From SXVE01 sp036388895 (lineage in GTDB: Bacteria > Acidobacteriota > Blastocatellia > Pyrinomonadales > Pyrinomonadaceae), in the NCBI GenBank assembly GCA_036388895.1, contig DASVQY010000020.1, positions 62,001 through 126,000 of the forward strand: DNA of 64,000 bases, given 5' to 3'. This document shows, piece by piece, positions 42,143-51,200 of this stretch (position 1 is the stretch's first letter; every line of letters starts with the position of its first letter). The notes under the pieces were generated by a model, which was not told where the DNA came from, ran no database searches, and saw only the letters and a list, made by a program, of their open reading frames with translations. The translations under genes and the position numbers were made by a program.

Positions 42143-44913
42143 TTTGCGTATTTCGCTCGGATTTTCACCGCGCGTTCGAGTGCGTCAACATTTTCCAGAA
42201 TCTTCAAGCGCAAATCCTTGTCCAGATTCGGATTGTCGGCGAGAAATTTATTGACAATCTGCAAAGCATGTTCGCTTTTCTGCCCGCCGATAAACGCGCC
42301 GAGCCAGCCGTTGACGAAAAAGATTTTTCTGTTTCGTTTCAAATTCGGCAGTTCCGCCAGACTTTTTTCCAAATACGGCAAAGTCAAATCAGCGTGACGC
42401 GGCGTGTTGAAGACTGTAAAAGCCGATTCAATATAGCTTTCGCTTAATTCTTTGTTACTTGTAAAATCGCTCCAGAATTTCGCTTTGTTTTCGGCGCTCG
42501 GAACTCCGGCGCGGGCGGCGTAAGCATAGCGTTTTGCCGCGTCGTCGGTGTAAGTTTTTTCGAGTTCGGCGAGAAGTTTTGTGCCGTCCGCATCTCCCAA
42601 AGTAACCAGTTTTGTAACGATGTCGAATTTGTCTTTGGTCTTTAAATCGAGTTCTTTAATTTTCAATTTGCCCGACAAAATATCTTTCAAAACGTTTCGC
42701 GCGTTTTCCGTGGAAGCGAGCGCGACGAACGAGCGATAAAACGTAATTCTTTCGCCGAGCGTCGGAGCGTTTTGCATTTTTTCGATTAAAAGTTTTTCGA
42801 TTTCGGGCGCGAACTGTTTGGGTCGCTCTTCCGTCAAATAATAATTCATTGCGGTTGAAAGGCGGTTAAGTAGCGTGGCGATTGTGCTTTCGTCCTGTTC
42901 GACATTGATGTTTTTGATGACAAGGCGTACATATTCTTCGGGCGCGAGTTCGTAAAATCTGACCGAATCCCACACACTTCCCCACATCATCGAGCGCAGA
43001 AAATCGTCTTTTTCGTTTTGGATATTTTCCAGAACGTAAGCGCGGCTTTTCTCGTCAAGCAGAAAGATGCCGTAGCCGTAGTCTTGATAGTTTGAGAAAA
43101 CGAATTCTGGATATAATTTGCAATGGTCGCAAGTTTGAACAAATGAAACTAGGTTGTTTTCTTTATCGAAATTTATCGTCTTTTGAATAGCATCTTCATT
43201 TTTAAATTTCATCAGAAGTTTGAATTGTGTTGCCCAAACATTTCCTTTTTCATTCAAAATGTTTTTCTGCTCAACTGTAACCTCTAAGTTGCCTTGTTTA
43301 TCATTTCGCGTAGTTCTAAAAATGGGCATTCCTCGCTGCTTCACCCAAACATTCGCCCAATCTTTTAAATTCTGCTTGCTCGCCAATTCAAATTCCTTCA
43401 CCAAATCCGTCCATTCTGCATTGGCGAATTCGTGTTTTTTCAAAAATGCGCGGACGGCGGTTTGGAATTTGTCTTCGCCTAGATAAAATTCAGCCTGCCG
43501 CAGAAACGAAGGCGCTTTGCGATAGACGATGTTGCCGTAGGCGGATTTTGCCGATGAGAGATTCGGGATTTCCTGATAGATCGGCGTTGTGCCGCGCGTT
43601 ACGTCCGTCAGATATGCGGCTTGTTTGTTGCGCTCGTAAAAGATTTTCCACGCATTGTATTCGGGCATCACTTTTTCCAGCGTCTTATACGCCATAAACT
43701 CGGCAAAGCCTTCCTTGAGCCACAAATCATCAAACCATTTCATCGTCACCGTATCGCCAAACCATTGATGCGCGGCTTCGTGAAAAATGACGTTGGCGCG
43801 TGTGATGTAATCGTTCTTGGTCGGTTCGGTCGGGAAAATAACGCGGTCTTCGCGCAAAAAAGTCGCGCCCGCGTGCTCCATTCCTCCAAACGGAAATTCG
43901 GGAATCAAAACCAGATCGTATTTCGGAAACGGGAATTTGTAATCGAAATAGCTTTCGAGATACTTCACGGCTTCGCGATTAAGGCGAAAAGTTTCTGCGG
44001 CGTGCTGTTTGAATTTCTCGGCTTGTGATTTGCGAACAAAAACACTATTGACAATGCCGTTTGCCGAGCCATCGTTACTGATGTTTGTCAAATCAATAAG
44101 ATTATCAAAATCGCCTGCTGCAAACGCGAAAACATACGTGCTGATGGGCTTGGTTTCTGCAAATGAATACGCTTGCAAACACTTCTCAAGATTTTGGCAT
44201 TTTGGTCGTTCCGTTAATTTAACTTTAGAATTGGAAACGGCTTGCCACTGTGTCGGAAATGATAAATCAAGCTGAAATCTCGCCTTCAAATCCGGCTGGT
44301 CAATCACTGGAAACGCCGTGCTTGCGTCTGACGGAACGAACAGCGAATAGACGTATTCCGCGCCGTCTTCCTTATCAACATAGCGCGTAATTGCCGCGCC
44401 GCTTGTGGCAATCGGTGATGTGAAGTCGAGCTTAATGACGTTTTCGCCCGTTTTTACCCCTTCTGTGAAAATAAGATGTTCGTTAAATTCAAAAAAGTTT
44501 TGCTCTTCTTTCCCTGCAACGATTACTCCAAGCTGTTTAGAATCGGGATTTAATACTACGCGACTGCCATTTACCGAAACGTTGGAAATTGTTGATAGAT
44601 TTTCTTTGCCCTTGATTTTCCGCCAATCCAAGATTACTAATGGTAAAGAATCAATTACTTGAAATGAACCGCTGTTTTCGCCGGTTTCCTTTGTTACCGC
44701 GTCATTCTGCTTTACGTTTACTCTTATCTCCATCGTGCCTTTTAACGTCGGCGCGCCCTTTTCTAGAGTGATGTTCAATTTATAACGTACGTCCGAATAA
44801 TTCGTCGCTCGCCATTTTGCCAAGCTTTGCGAAACGCCCGCTTCAATCGGTGGAGTTTGGGAAAGGATTGAGGTCGTCATCATTAGAAAAAAAGCGAGAA
44901 TCAAGAGTTTCAT
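42136..44913 (-). CDS. M1 family metallopeptidase (aminopeptidase N-like), exported
   Basis: The 925-residue protein has a signal peptide (LLILAFFLMMTTSILSQ) and the M1 layout. The exopeptidase loop is FPFGGMEHAGATF (G-x-M-E-N type, here M-E-H). The zinc site is FHEAAHQWFGD (HExxH) with the third ligand Glu in WLKEGFAEFM, 18 residues on. The second half, after about residue 540, is the helical ERAP1-like domain. It should trim N-terminal residues from peptides in the periplasm. The ATG at 44913 precedes the signal peptide; an ATG 14 codons upstream would spoil it. Confidence 0.92.
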   Translation of the reverse strand: MKLLILAFFLMMTTSILSQTPPIEAGVSQSLAKWRATNYSDVRYKLNITLEKGAPTLKGTMEIRVNVKQNDAVTKETGENSGSFQVIDSLPLVILDWRKIKGKENLSTISNVSVNGSRVVLNPDSKQLGVIVAGKEEQNFFEFNEHLIFTEGVKTGENVIKLDFTSPIATSGAAITRYVDKEDGAEYVYSLFVPSDASTAFPVIDQPDLKARFQLDLSFPTQWQAVSNSKVKLTERPKCQNLEKCLQAYSFAETKPISTYVFAFAAGDFDNLIDLTNISNDGSANGIVNSVFVRKSQAEKFKQHAAETFRLNREAVKYLESYFDYKFPFPKYDLVLIPEFPFGGMEHAGATFLREDRVIFPTEPTKNDYITRANVIFHEAAHQWFGDTVTMKWFDDLWLKEGFAEFMAYKTLEKVMPEYNAWKIFYERNKQAAYLTDVTRGTTPIYQEIPNLSSAKSAYGNIVYRKAPSFLRQAEFYLGEDKFQTAVRAFLKKHEFANAEWTDLVKEFELASKQNLKDWANVWVKQRGMPIFRTTRNDKQGNLEVTVEQKNILNEKGNVWATQFKLLMKFKNEDAIQKTINFDKENNLVSFVQTCDHCKLYPEFVFSNYQDYGYGIFLLDEKSRAYVLENIQNEKDDFLRSMMWGSVWDSVRFYELAPEEYVRLVIKNINVEQDESTIATLLNRLSTAMNYYLTEERPKQFAPEIEKLLIEKMQNAPTLGERITFYRSFVALASTENARNVLKDILSGKLKIKELDLKTKDKFDIVTKLVTLGDADGTKLLAELEKTYTDDAAKRYAYAARAGVPSAENKAKFWSDFTSNKELSESYIESAFTVFNTPRHADLTLPYLEKSLAELPNLKRNRKIFFVNGWLGAFIGGQKSEHALQIVNKFLADNPNLDKDLRLKILENVDALERAVKIRAKYAKN

Positions 44914-45047
44914 ATTTTTAATTAAACGGCAAAATACAGATTCGCTCAGAAGCATTCAGAGCCAATGCTAATTTAATCAGCTAAAAGCGTTACCTTTGAA
45001 ATTACCGCGTGCGAAATCTGTAATTAAGTTTCTTTCCAAAAATATTA

Positions 45048-45077
45048 GGCGGCAACTTTTCTAAAAAGGTTGCCGCC
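45048..45077 (-). terminator. Rho-independent terminator of the TonB-domain gene
   Basis: GGCGGCAACTTTT (45048-45060) pairs with AAAAGGTTGCCGCC (45064-45077) around a tiny loop, leaving one bulged base. Read on the minus strand the stem is followed by TAATATTTTT. It lies about 40 bp past the stop of the minus-strand TonB-domain gene. Confidence 0.75.
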
Positions 45078-45117
45078 CGCAAAAAACCGAAATTACAAAA
45101 ATTACGAAAGAAAAATT

Positions 45118-46554
45118 CTACAAACTAAAATTAAAATTAACGAATCCGCTCGCTTTAACCGGTTGTCCGTCGCGCACAAATGGTTTGAATTTCCATCTTT
45201 TAACGGCGTCTGTCGCGGCGCGTTGCAGCATAGACGGTCCGGTCGTATTTTGCACTTCAGTCACCTCGCCGTTTTCGTTGACGAGGATTTCGACTTTAAC
45301 GACGCCCGTCATACGCATATTTTTCGCCGCTATCGGATATACCGGTTTCGTTTGCGCGGTCGCGTAACTGACCAGCGAGCCGACATTCAAAGGCGAACCG
45401 TCTTTCGGCGCCTCGGTTTTAGCCGTTTGAGTTTCGGTCGAATTTTCAGTTTTACTTTCAGTGACGTTTGGCTCGACGCGCTTGCGGACGTTCGGTTGCG
45501 GCGTATTTTTAGGCGTTTCAGGGTTGGCAGTGTTGTTTTGCGCCAGATCGCTCGATTTTGCCGATTCGTTCGTTTGCCGCGGCTGCTCTTTCGGAGTTTG
45601 ATTTATTTTTACGGAATTGTTAACCGAATCGTTTTTTGAAACTGTATTTTCGTTCGGATTAACATTATCGGCAACCGATTTAACAGCGCTGTTTTCGGTC
45701 GAAACAGGATTAACAATCGGAGTCGTTATCGGAGGTTTCGGATTCACCGCTTCCGAATTAACAATCGGATTGGTCGAAGCGACTGAATTAGGCGAAACAG
45801 GCGTTTCGGTAGGCATATCGTTCACCGCGTTCGTAATAACGCTTCTTGAACTAGCCAGAAGCTCGCGCGCATCGACTACTTCATCTTTCCACCGTTTGGC
45901 GTCGTAATCGTCTTTCGCCAGACTGCTGCGCGAATTCGTCGCTTCTTCGAGCAGCGCTAGAGCGTCGGCGGTTTTATCTTTTTCTTTGCCGATTGTCTTC
46001 GAGTGCTCGACGACAAGTTCGAGCGTTTCGCGCATTTTTTCCAGATCAACTGCAGCTTCGAGCGGCAGATTGCGGTCAGAAACCGTCAAACCCAGCGAGC
46101 GATAGCGTTCGAGTTGGTTGCGCGCGCCCCTGACGACTTGTCCGGCGACAGCAAAATAATACGGCGAAGGAATCGGTTTAGCTGATTTTTGCGGATTGGC
46201 TAATTCCTTTAAGAAAGCTTGCGCGCGCGGATAATCGCTTTGTTCGAGGTAGCTGTTCATCAATAAAACATTGACGACGCCGTGAACTGTTTGGTCGCGA
46301 GTTTCGCGTCTGATGTTTTCCAGCTCATAAATCGCGGCGTTGTAGTTTTTGACGGCAATGAACGCTTTCGCCTTTGAAATGCGTTCGCGCATTATCTCGG
46401 CTGAAGTCGGCGGAGTTGTTTTCACCGTGGGCGCTACGTTTTGCGCTACCGGTGACGATGAAGCGACCGGCTGCGTGGTCTGCGCGTAAACTAAAGCGAA
46501 TCCAAATGTTACAAATGCGGCGGAAGCGAAAAACCTTCTGACATTTAGCGGCAT
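45118..46554 (-). CDS. TonB C-terminal domain protein with N-terminal helical repeats
   Basis: The 478-residue protein has a signal peptide (FASAAFVTFGFALVYAQ) and a helical region (residues about 50-240) resembling TPR pairs (AKAFIAVKNYNAAIYELENI). A long Asn/Thr/Pro/Val-rich linker follows, then a C-terminal TonB domain (YPIAAKNMRMTGVVKVEILV, then RAATDAVKRWKFKPF). A true TonB keeps its N-terminal anchor in the inner membrane; here the hydrophobic segment looks cleavable, so this may be a periplasmic TonB-fold protein. Its RBS is AAGGAGA. It is closed by the terminator at 45048-45077. Confidence 0.8.
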   Translation of the reverse strand: MPLNVRRFFASAAFVTFGFALVYAQTTQPVASSSPVAQNVAPTVKTTPPTSAEIMRERISKAKAFIAVKNYNAAIYELENIRRETRDQTVHGVVNVLLMNSYLEQSDYPRAQAFLKELANPQKSAKPIPSPYYFAVAGQVVRGARNQLERYRSLGLTVSDRNLPLEAAVDLEKMRETLELVVEHSKTIGKEKDKTADALALLEEATNSRSSLAKDDYDAKRWKDEVVDARELLASSRSVITNAVNDMPTETPVSPNSVASTNPIVNSEAVNPKPPITTPIVNPVSTENSAVKSVADNVNPNENTVSKNDSVNNSVKINQTPKEQPRQTNESAKSSDLAQNNTANPETPKNTPQPNVRKRVEPNVTESKTENSTETQTAKTEAPKDGSPLNVGSLVSYATAQTKPVYPIAAKNMRMTGVVKVEILVNENGEVTEVQNTTGPSMLQRAATDAVKRWKFKPFVRDGQPVKASGFVNFNFSL

Positions 46555-46580
46555 TCTTAGTCTCCTTAAAATCTTTTATT

Positions 46581-46622
46581 ATGCTGATTTCGGCAGAAAT
46601 CCGTTCCTTTTAAAATCAGCAT
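46581..46622. promoter_or_regulatory. Inverted repeat in the leader of the TonB-domain gene
   Basis: ATGCTGATTT (46581-46590) and AAATCAGCAT (46613-46622) are perfect 10-bp arms around a 22-bp loop. It lies about 27 bp upstream of the start codon on the minus strand, beside the AAGGAGA ribosome binding site. It may be an operator or a leader hairpin. Confidence 0.45.
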
Positions 46623-46735
46623 TGACTCAAATATTCCGCAAAGGTCAAAGCGAACAATCCTGTAAAGGCACGCTTTTCACTGAGCTTCTACAATTCGTTA
46701 ATTATGCTTTTTCGAGCTTTATCGAGCGAATTCGC

Positions 46736-48133
46736 TCAATTTGTTGATAAACTCTTGATGATTTTTTCTCTGTAAAGGTTTGCGTCTTTCTTTATAGCAT
46801 TTTCGTTTAACGTGAGCAACACGCGGTCGCGCATTACGACTTTACCGTTAATAATTACGTGTCGAACGTCGCTCGCTTTGGTTGCATAAACCAAATGCGA
46901 ATAAACGTTATACATCGGGGTTTGATGCGGATTGTCGAAATCAACGATGACAATATCGGCGCGTTTTCCTGCCTCGATTGAACCGATAATCTTTTCCAGG
47001 TGAAGCGCGCTCGCTCCGCCGATTGTCGCCATCGCAAAGGATTGTTCGGCAGTGACGACTTTCGGGTCTCTGGTAAAGACTTTGTGCAGTTTCGCCGCCG
47101 TATCCATCTCTTCCCACATATTCAAATCGTTGTTCGACGCCGCGCTGTCGGTTCCGAGCCCGAGCGCTAAATCGCGTGCGAGCATCGAAGGAACCGGCGC
47201 GACGCCCGACGCGAGCTTCATATTCGACTGTGGATTGTGCGCAACGCCTACACCGCGACGTTTCAAAATCTCAATCTCATTTTCATTGGCGAAAACAGCG
47301 TGCGCCGCAATCGTTCGATTGTTCAGAAAGCCGATTTTTTCGAGATATTCTACCGGTCTTGAGCCATATTGTTTCGTTATGTCGTCAACTTCCGTCTGCG
47401 TTTCAGCAACGTGTATGACTGTCGTCGCATTTAACCGGTCGGCTAGTTTTCTCACGGCTTGCAGTTGTTCGGTTGTCAACGTGTACGGCGCGTGCGGCGC
47501 GAGCGCGGGAACGATCAAAGCGTTATTTTTCCATTTATTGATGTAGCGTTCACTGTAGGCAAGTGCTTCTTCGGGCGTTTTGTTGTCGGCGACCGGAAAC
47601 CTGATAATTGTCTCGCCGAGCACGCCGCGAACGCCCGCTTTGAAGGTTTCGTCGGCGACTGCGTCTTCAAAGTAATACATATCGCAATACGTCGTCGTGC
47701 CGCCGCGAATCATTTCCGCAAGTCCCAGACGCGTTCCGACGCGAACGAAATCTTCCGTCACATTTTTCGATTCCGCCGGAAAAATGTATTTCGTCAGCCA
47801 TTCCTGCAAATCCAAATCGTCGGCAATGCCGCGAAAAAGCGTCATCGGAATGTGCGTGTGCGCATTTATTAAACCGGGAATGACGACTTTTCCCTGCGCG
47901 TTTATCGTTTCGCGTGAAGAATATTGACGATTGATTTCGGCGGCGGTTCCGACAGCGGTGATTTCGCTTTTACTGACGGCAATCGCGCCGTTTTCAATAA
48001 TGCGCCGTTGCGCATTCATCGTCACGATTGTTCCGTTTTGAATGATTAAATCAACTGATTTTTTTTGTGCGAAAATTATTTGCGGAAGAATTAAAAGAAA
48101 TAAAATGAAGAACGTAATTTGTAGCTTTTCCAT
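46736..48133 (-). CDS. Exported amidohydrolase, MTA/SAH-deaminase-like
   Basis: The 465-residue protein has an N-terminal hydrophobic export signal (FFILFLLILPQIIFAQ). Amidohydrolase metal ligands follow: INAHTHIPMTLFRGIADDLD (HxH), a later HVAETQTEV His, AAHAVF and LGLGTDSAASNN (Asp). The arrangement is typical of 5-methylthioadenosine/S-adenosylhomocysteine deaminases and related purine deaminases (MtaD, TrzN-like). An export signal is unusual for this group. It lies 101 bp after the cytidine deaminase gene, same strand, at the end of the nucleoside cluster. Confidence 0.85.
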   Translation of the reverse strand: MEKLQITFFILFLLILPQIIFAQKKSVDLIIQNGTIVTMNAQRRIIENGAIAVSKSEITAVGTAAEINRQYSSRETINAQGKVVIPGLINAHTHIPMTLFRGIADDLDLQEWLTKYIFPAESKNVTEDFVRVGTRLGLAEMIRGGTTTYCDMYYFEDAVADETFKAGVRGVLGETIIRFPVADNKTPEEALAYSERYINKWKNNALIVPALAPHAPYTLTTEQLQAVRKLADRLNATTVIHVAETQTEVDDITKQYGSRPVEYLEKIGFLNNRTIAAHAVFANENEIEILKRRGVGVAHNPQSNMKLASGVAPVPSMLARDLALGLGTDSAASNNDLNMWEEMDTAAKLHKVFTRDPKVVTAEQSFAMATIGGASALHLEKIIGSIEAGKRADIVIVDFDNPHQTPMYNVYSHLVYATKASDVRHVIINGKVVMRDRVLLTLNENAIKKDANLYREKIIKSLSTN

Positions 48134-48234
48134 AGCTGAATTTACTACAAATCCATATTAAAAATCAATCAATTACATCTGTTCTACGAAAAATAGAAAG
48201 CATTAATGTTTGATGGTCAGGGATTGCCAGAATC

Positions 48235-48621
48235 TTATTTCAAAAATTTTGCGTCAAAGGCTTTTGGCAGAAGCTCGCTCATTTGAAAGGTTTCGATTTT
48301 ACCGTTCGTGTTCCCCATTAATACTTCAACATCGCCGCAAAACTCCCAGATTAACTGGCGACAAGCGCCGCACGGCGGAGTCAAATTATCTGTATCGGCG
48401 ACAACCGCAATCCGCGAAAAAGCTCTTTTTCCTTCGGAAACGGCTTTGAAAATTGCAACGCGCTCGGCGCACATTGTCAAACCGTAGCTGGCATTTTCGA
48501 TGTTGCAGCCGATGAAAATTTCGCCTTCATCAGTTTCGAGCGCCGCGCCTACTTTGAAGTTTGAAAAAGGTGCGACTGCCCTTTCACGCGCTTCTTTTGC
48601 CTTTTCGATTAAATCATTCAT
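48235..48621 (-). CDS. cdd: Cytidine deaminase
   Basis: The 128-residue enzyme has the CDA signature: CNIENASYGLTMCAERVAIF (Cys-Ala-Glu, zinc and proton shuttle) and TPPCGACRQLIWEF (two zinc-binding Cys). It deaminates cytidine and deoxycytidine to uridines. The frame is open 22 codons further upstream but overlaps the uridine kinase gene, so I start at the ATG at 48621. It is 11 bp downstream of udk, making a pyrimidine salvage pair. Confidence 0.95.
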   Translation of the reverse strand: MNDLIEKAKEARERAVAPFSNFKVGAALETDEGEIFIGCNIENASYGLTMCAERVAIFKAVSEGKRAFSRIAVVADTDNLTPPCGACRQLIWEFCGDVEVLMGNTNGKIETFQMSELLPKAFDAKFLK

Positions 48622-48632
48622 ATTCAATTCGT

Positions 48633-49262
48633 TTAGACGTTTTCTGTTACCCCATGACGCATAATTTCTTCGCGTATCTTTCCGCACAAAAATTCAATAC
48701 CGATTTCAGGATTTCCGCCTTCGGGAATAATTATGTCCGCGTTGCGTTTCGACGGCTCGACAAACTCGTAATGCATCGGTCGGACGGTCGCGTAATACTG
48801 CGCGATAACCGACTCGACAGTTCTTCCGCGCTCGGTAATGTCGCGTTGCAGGCGGCGTATAAAACGGATATCGTCCGGCGTATCAACGAAGACGCGAACT
48901 TCTAAAAGGCTTAAAATACGCGGCTCGGAAAAAATCAAAATTCCCTCGACGATAACGACCGGTTTGGGGTCAATGTGATCGTACCGGTCGCTTCGCGTAT
49001 GCGTCACGAAATCGTAAACCGGCATTTCAATTGAACTTCCGCTTTTTAGACGTTTCAAATGATTCATCAGCATTTCGCTGTCAATTGAATCAGGATGGTC
49101 AAAATTCGCCTGATGTCGTTCATCGAGCGGCATATCGGCGAGATTTCGATAATACGAATCCTGTTCAATCAAAATCACGCTTTCTCTACCGACCGATTCG
49201 ATGACCTTTCTAGCAATCGTCGTTTTTCCCGAACCCGTTCCGCCGCATATTCCTATAATCAT
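48633..49262 (-). CDS. udk: Uridine kinase
   Basis: The 209-residue protein has the P-loop MIIGICGGTGSGKTTIARKV at the very start, then LIEQDSYYRNLADMPLDERH and the NFDHPDSIDSEML segment typical of uridine-cytidine kinases. The PVVIVEGILIFSEPRI block follows. It phosphorylates uridine and cytidine with ATP or GTP. It is full length and directly upstream of cdd, in the salvage operon. Confidence 0.95.
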   Translation of the reverse strand: MIIGICGGTGSGKTTIARKVIESVGRESVILIEQDSYYRNLADMPLDERHQANFDHPDSIDSEMLMNHLKRLKSGSSIEMPVYDFVTHTRSDRYDHIDPKPVVIVEGILIFSEPRILSLLEVRVFVDTPDDIRFIRRLQRDITERGRTVESVIAQYYATVRPMHYEFVEPSKRNADIIIPEGGNPEIGIEFLCGKIREEIMRHGVTENV

Positions 49263-49356
49263 AGAAAGAATTTTAACAAGAAAAACTTGATTAACAAGAT
49301 TAAAAAATAAAAAATTGATTATTATTTTTTCAATCTACTCATCTACCAAGCACAAC

Positions 49357-50214
49357 TTATTTCAACCTTAATATCACTTTTCGTAAAAGCTCTTTGAAAA
49401 CCTCGGCGACTTTTGCGCCGGTTTCCATCACTTCTTCGTGATTTATCGGTTCATTGGTGATTCCCGCAGCCATATTCGTAATGCAGGAAATCCCTAATAC
49501 TTTCATTCCCTGATGCCGCGCCGAAATAGCTTCGGGAACGGTGGACATTCCGACCGCGTCTGCGCCAAGCATTCTGTACATGTGAATTTCTGCCGGAGTT
49601 TCGTAAGTAGGACCGGAAAGCGCGCAGTAAATTCCGCGCTGAAGAAACGGCGAGAATTTTTCGTCCGCACCTTTTTCGTATCTTTCTTTCGCAATATTTG
49701 CGGCTTCTTCGCTGACGATTTCCTGAAAATCTTTCGAGTAAACTTCAGTCATATCGGGAAAGCGGGCGCCGAATCTCTCGTCATTAGCTCCGCGCAAAGG
49801 ATTCGTTCCCATTAAATTCAAATGATCGCGGATGAGCATCAAATTTCCAGGTTTGAAACTCGTCTGAACGCTGCCCGCCGCATTCGTCAAAATCAAGTTT
49901 TTAATTCCCAAAACTCCGAACGTACGCACCGGAAAAGTTACCTGCTCCATTTCATAGCCTTCGTAGAAATGAAAACGACCTTGCTGAACAGCAATCGAAA
50001 CATTTTCAACTTCGCCTAAAACAAGTTGCCCAGCGTGTCCTTCGACAGTAGAACGCGCGAAATGCGGAATTTCCGTATAAGGAATTTTAACGGCATTTTC
50101 GAGTTCATCGGCAAAAGCGCCGAGTCCACTACCTAATACCAGCGCGATTTTTATTTCTTTATCATATTTCGAGCGGATAAAATTAGCCGCTTCAAGTGCT
50201 TTTTCGTAGCTCAT
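49357..50214 (-). CDS. punA: Purine nucleoside phosphorylase (PNP-I, trimeric type)
   Basis: The 285-residue enzyme shows KIALVLGSGLGAFADELE (phosphate loop), HFARSTVEGHAGQLVLGEVE, ILTNAAGSVQTSFKPGNLML and the purine-binding CALSGPTYETPAEIHMYRML. The catalytic TNMAAGI turn is near the end. It cleaves purine nucleosides with phosphate to base and ribose-1-phosphate. The ATG at 50214 precedes SYEKALEAANFI; an upstream ATG gives a non-family extension. It follows the two nucleoside permease genes on the same strand. Confidence 0.93.
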   Translation of the reverse strand: MSYEKALEAANFIRSKYDKEIKIALVLGSGLGAFADELENAVKIPYTEIPHFARSTVEGHAGQLVLGEVENVSIAVQQGRFHFYEGYEMEQVTFPVRTFGVLGIKNLILTNAAGSVQTSFKPGNLMLIRDHLNLMGTNPLRGANDERFGARFPDMTEVYSKDFQEIVSEEAANIAKERYEKGADEKFSPFLQRGIYCALSGPTYETPAEIHMYRMLGADAVGMSTVPEAISARHQGMKVLGISCITNMAAGITNEPINHEEVMETGAKVAEVFKELLRKVILRLK

Positions 50215-50228
50215 AACGTAAATAAAAC

Positions 50229-50288
50229 CACAGGTTAACACAGATCATACGGATTTTTATTTATCTGCGCTTATTTGTGTTCGTCTGC
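50229..50288. repeat. Fold-back spacer (CACAGGTTAACACAGAT type)
   Basis: CACAGGTTAACACAGAT on the left and ATCTGCGCTTATTTGTG-type sequence on the right are imperfect reverse complements. GGATTTTTATTTATC in the centre supplies further self-pairing. It lies between the PNP gene and the upstream permease gene, inside a probable operon, so a full stop of transcription is not certain. Confidence 0.4.
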
Positions 50289-50295
50289 AATTAAA

Positions 50296-51198
50296 TTATT
50301 TTTCTTTACGATACGGAATTCCGAGAGATTTCGGCGCGCGCGATAAGCCTATAAATCCAGCGAGAACGATAATCGTTAAAACATATGGAATAATTTGAAC
50401 GAACTGAACCGGAATGTTTTCCCCGGATGCCGTTTTAATATTGCCGAGCGGAATCGTTAATGCTTCGGTGAAACCGAAAAACAGACATGCTAAAAGCACC
50501 GGAACCGGTCGCCACTTAGCCAGAATCAGCGCGGCGAGCGCAATAAAACCGCGTCCCGCCGTCATTCCGCGCGTAAACAGCGAAGATTGTCCGATTGATA
50601 AATAAGCGCCGCCCGCCGCCGCTAAAACTCCGCTTAATATGACAGCGATATATCTTAATTTAATGACATTCACGCCAGCCGCATCTGCCGCCGCCGGATT
50701 TTCGCCCGTCGCTCTCAACCGTAATCCGAAAGGAGTTTTGTAAAGAACATACCAGCAAAGCGGAACGATCAAAAAAGCTAAAAATGAAGCAATATTAATA
50801 TTGAAAATATCCGGTAAAAGATTTTCTTTGGAAATTTGCTCGGTCGAACCGGCTGAGTCATAAATGGCGCTGCTCAAAAGCGCGGGCAGCCCGAGCATCA
50901 AAATATTGATTCCAAAGCCCGCGACAACCTGATCGGCTTCAAATTTGATACAAGCAATCGCGTAAAAAAGAGCCAAAACCGCGCCTGCGATCATTCCGCA
51001 GAAAAACCCGAGGAAAGGATTTCCCGATTCATAAGTCACAACCGCAGCGGTGAAGGCGCCCGCCAGCATCAAGCCTTCGAGCGCAATGTTGATGACGCCG
51101 GAACGCTCGGAAAACATTCCGCCGAGCGCTGCGAAAATCAAAGGCGTCGCAAAACGAATCGTCGAAAAAAGCAATGCAATAGTTAATATTTCGCTCAT
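50296..51198 (-). CDS. ABC transporter permease, nucleoside-type (BPD_transp_2)
   Basis: The 300-residue membrane protein has about eight hydrophobic segments. The family core is GMFSERSGVINIALEGLMLA, where ERSGVINIALEG is the conserved N-terminal motif. RLRATGENPAAADAAGVNVI is the EAA-like cytoplasmic loop that contacts the ATPase. It is the second half of a YufP/YufQ- or NupB/NupC-type pair. It starts 2 bp from the end of the first permease gene. Confidence 0.9.
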   Translation of the reverse strand: MSEILTIALLFSTIRFATPLIFAALGGMFSERSGVINIALEGLMLAGAFTAAVVTYESGNPFLGFFCGMIAGAVLALFYAIACIKFEADQVVAGFGINILMLGLPALLSSAIYDSAGSTEQISKENLLPDIFNINIASFLAFLIVPLCWYVLYKTPFGLRLRATGENPAAADAAGVNVIKLRYIAVILSGVLAAAGGAYLSIGQSSLFTRGMTAGRGFIALAALILAKWRPVPVLLACLFFGFTEALTIPLGNIKTASGENIPVQFVQIIPYVLTIIVLAGFIGLSRAPKSLGIPYRKEK

Positions 51199-51200
51199 TT

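Noticed and set aside
45070..45639. 189-codon open frame antisense to the TonB-domain gene
   Set aside because: Arg/Phe-rich composition typical of the shadow of a Glu/Ser-rich coding strand; the minus-strand gene has a signal peptide and a clear domain.
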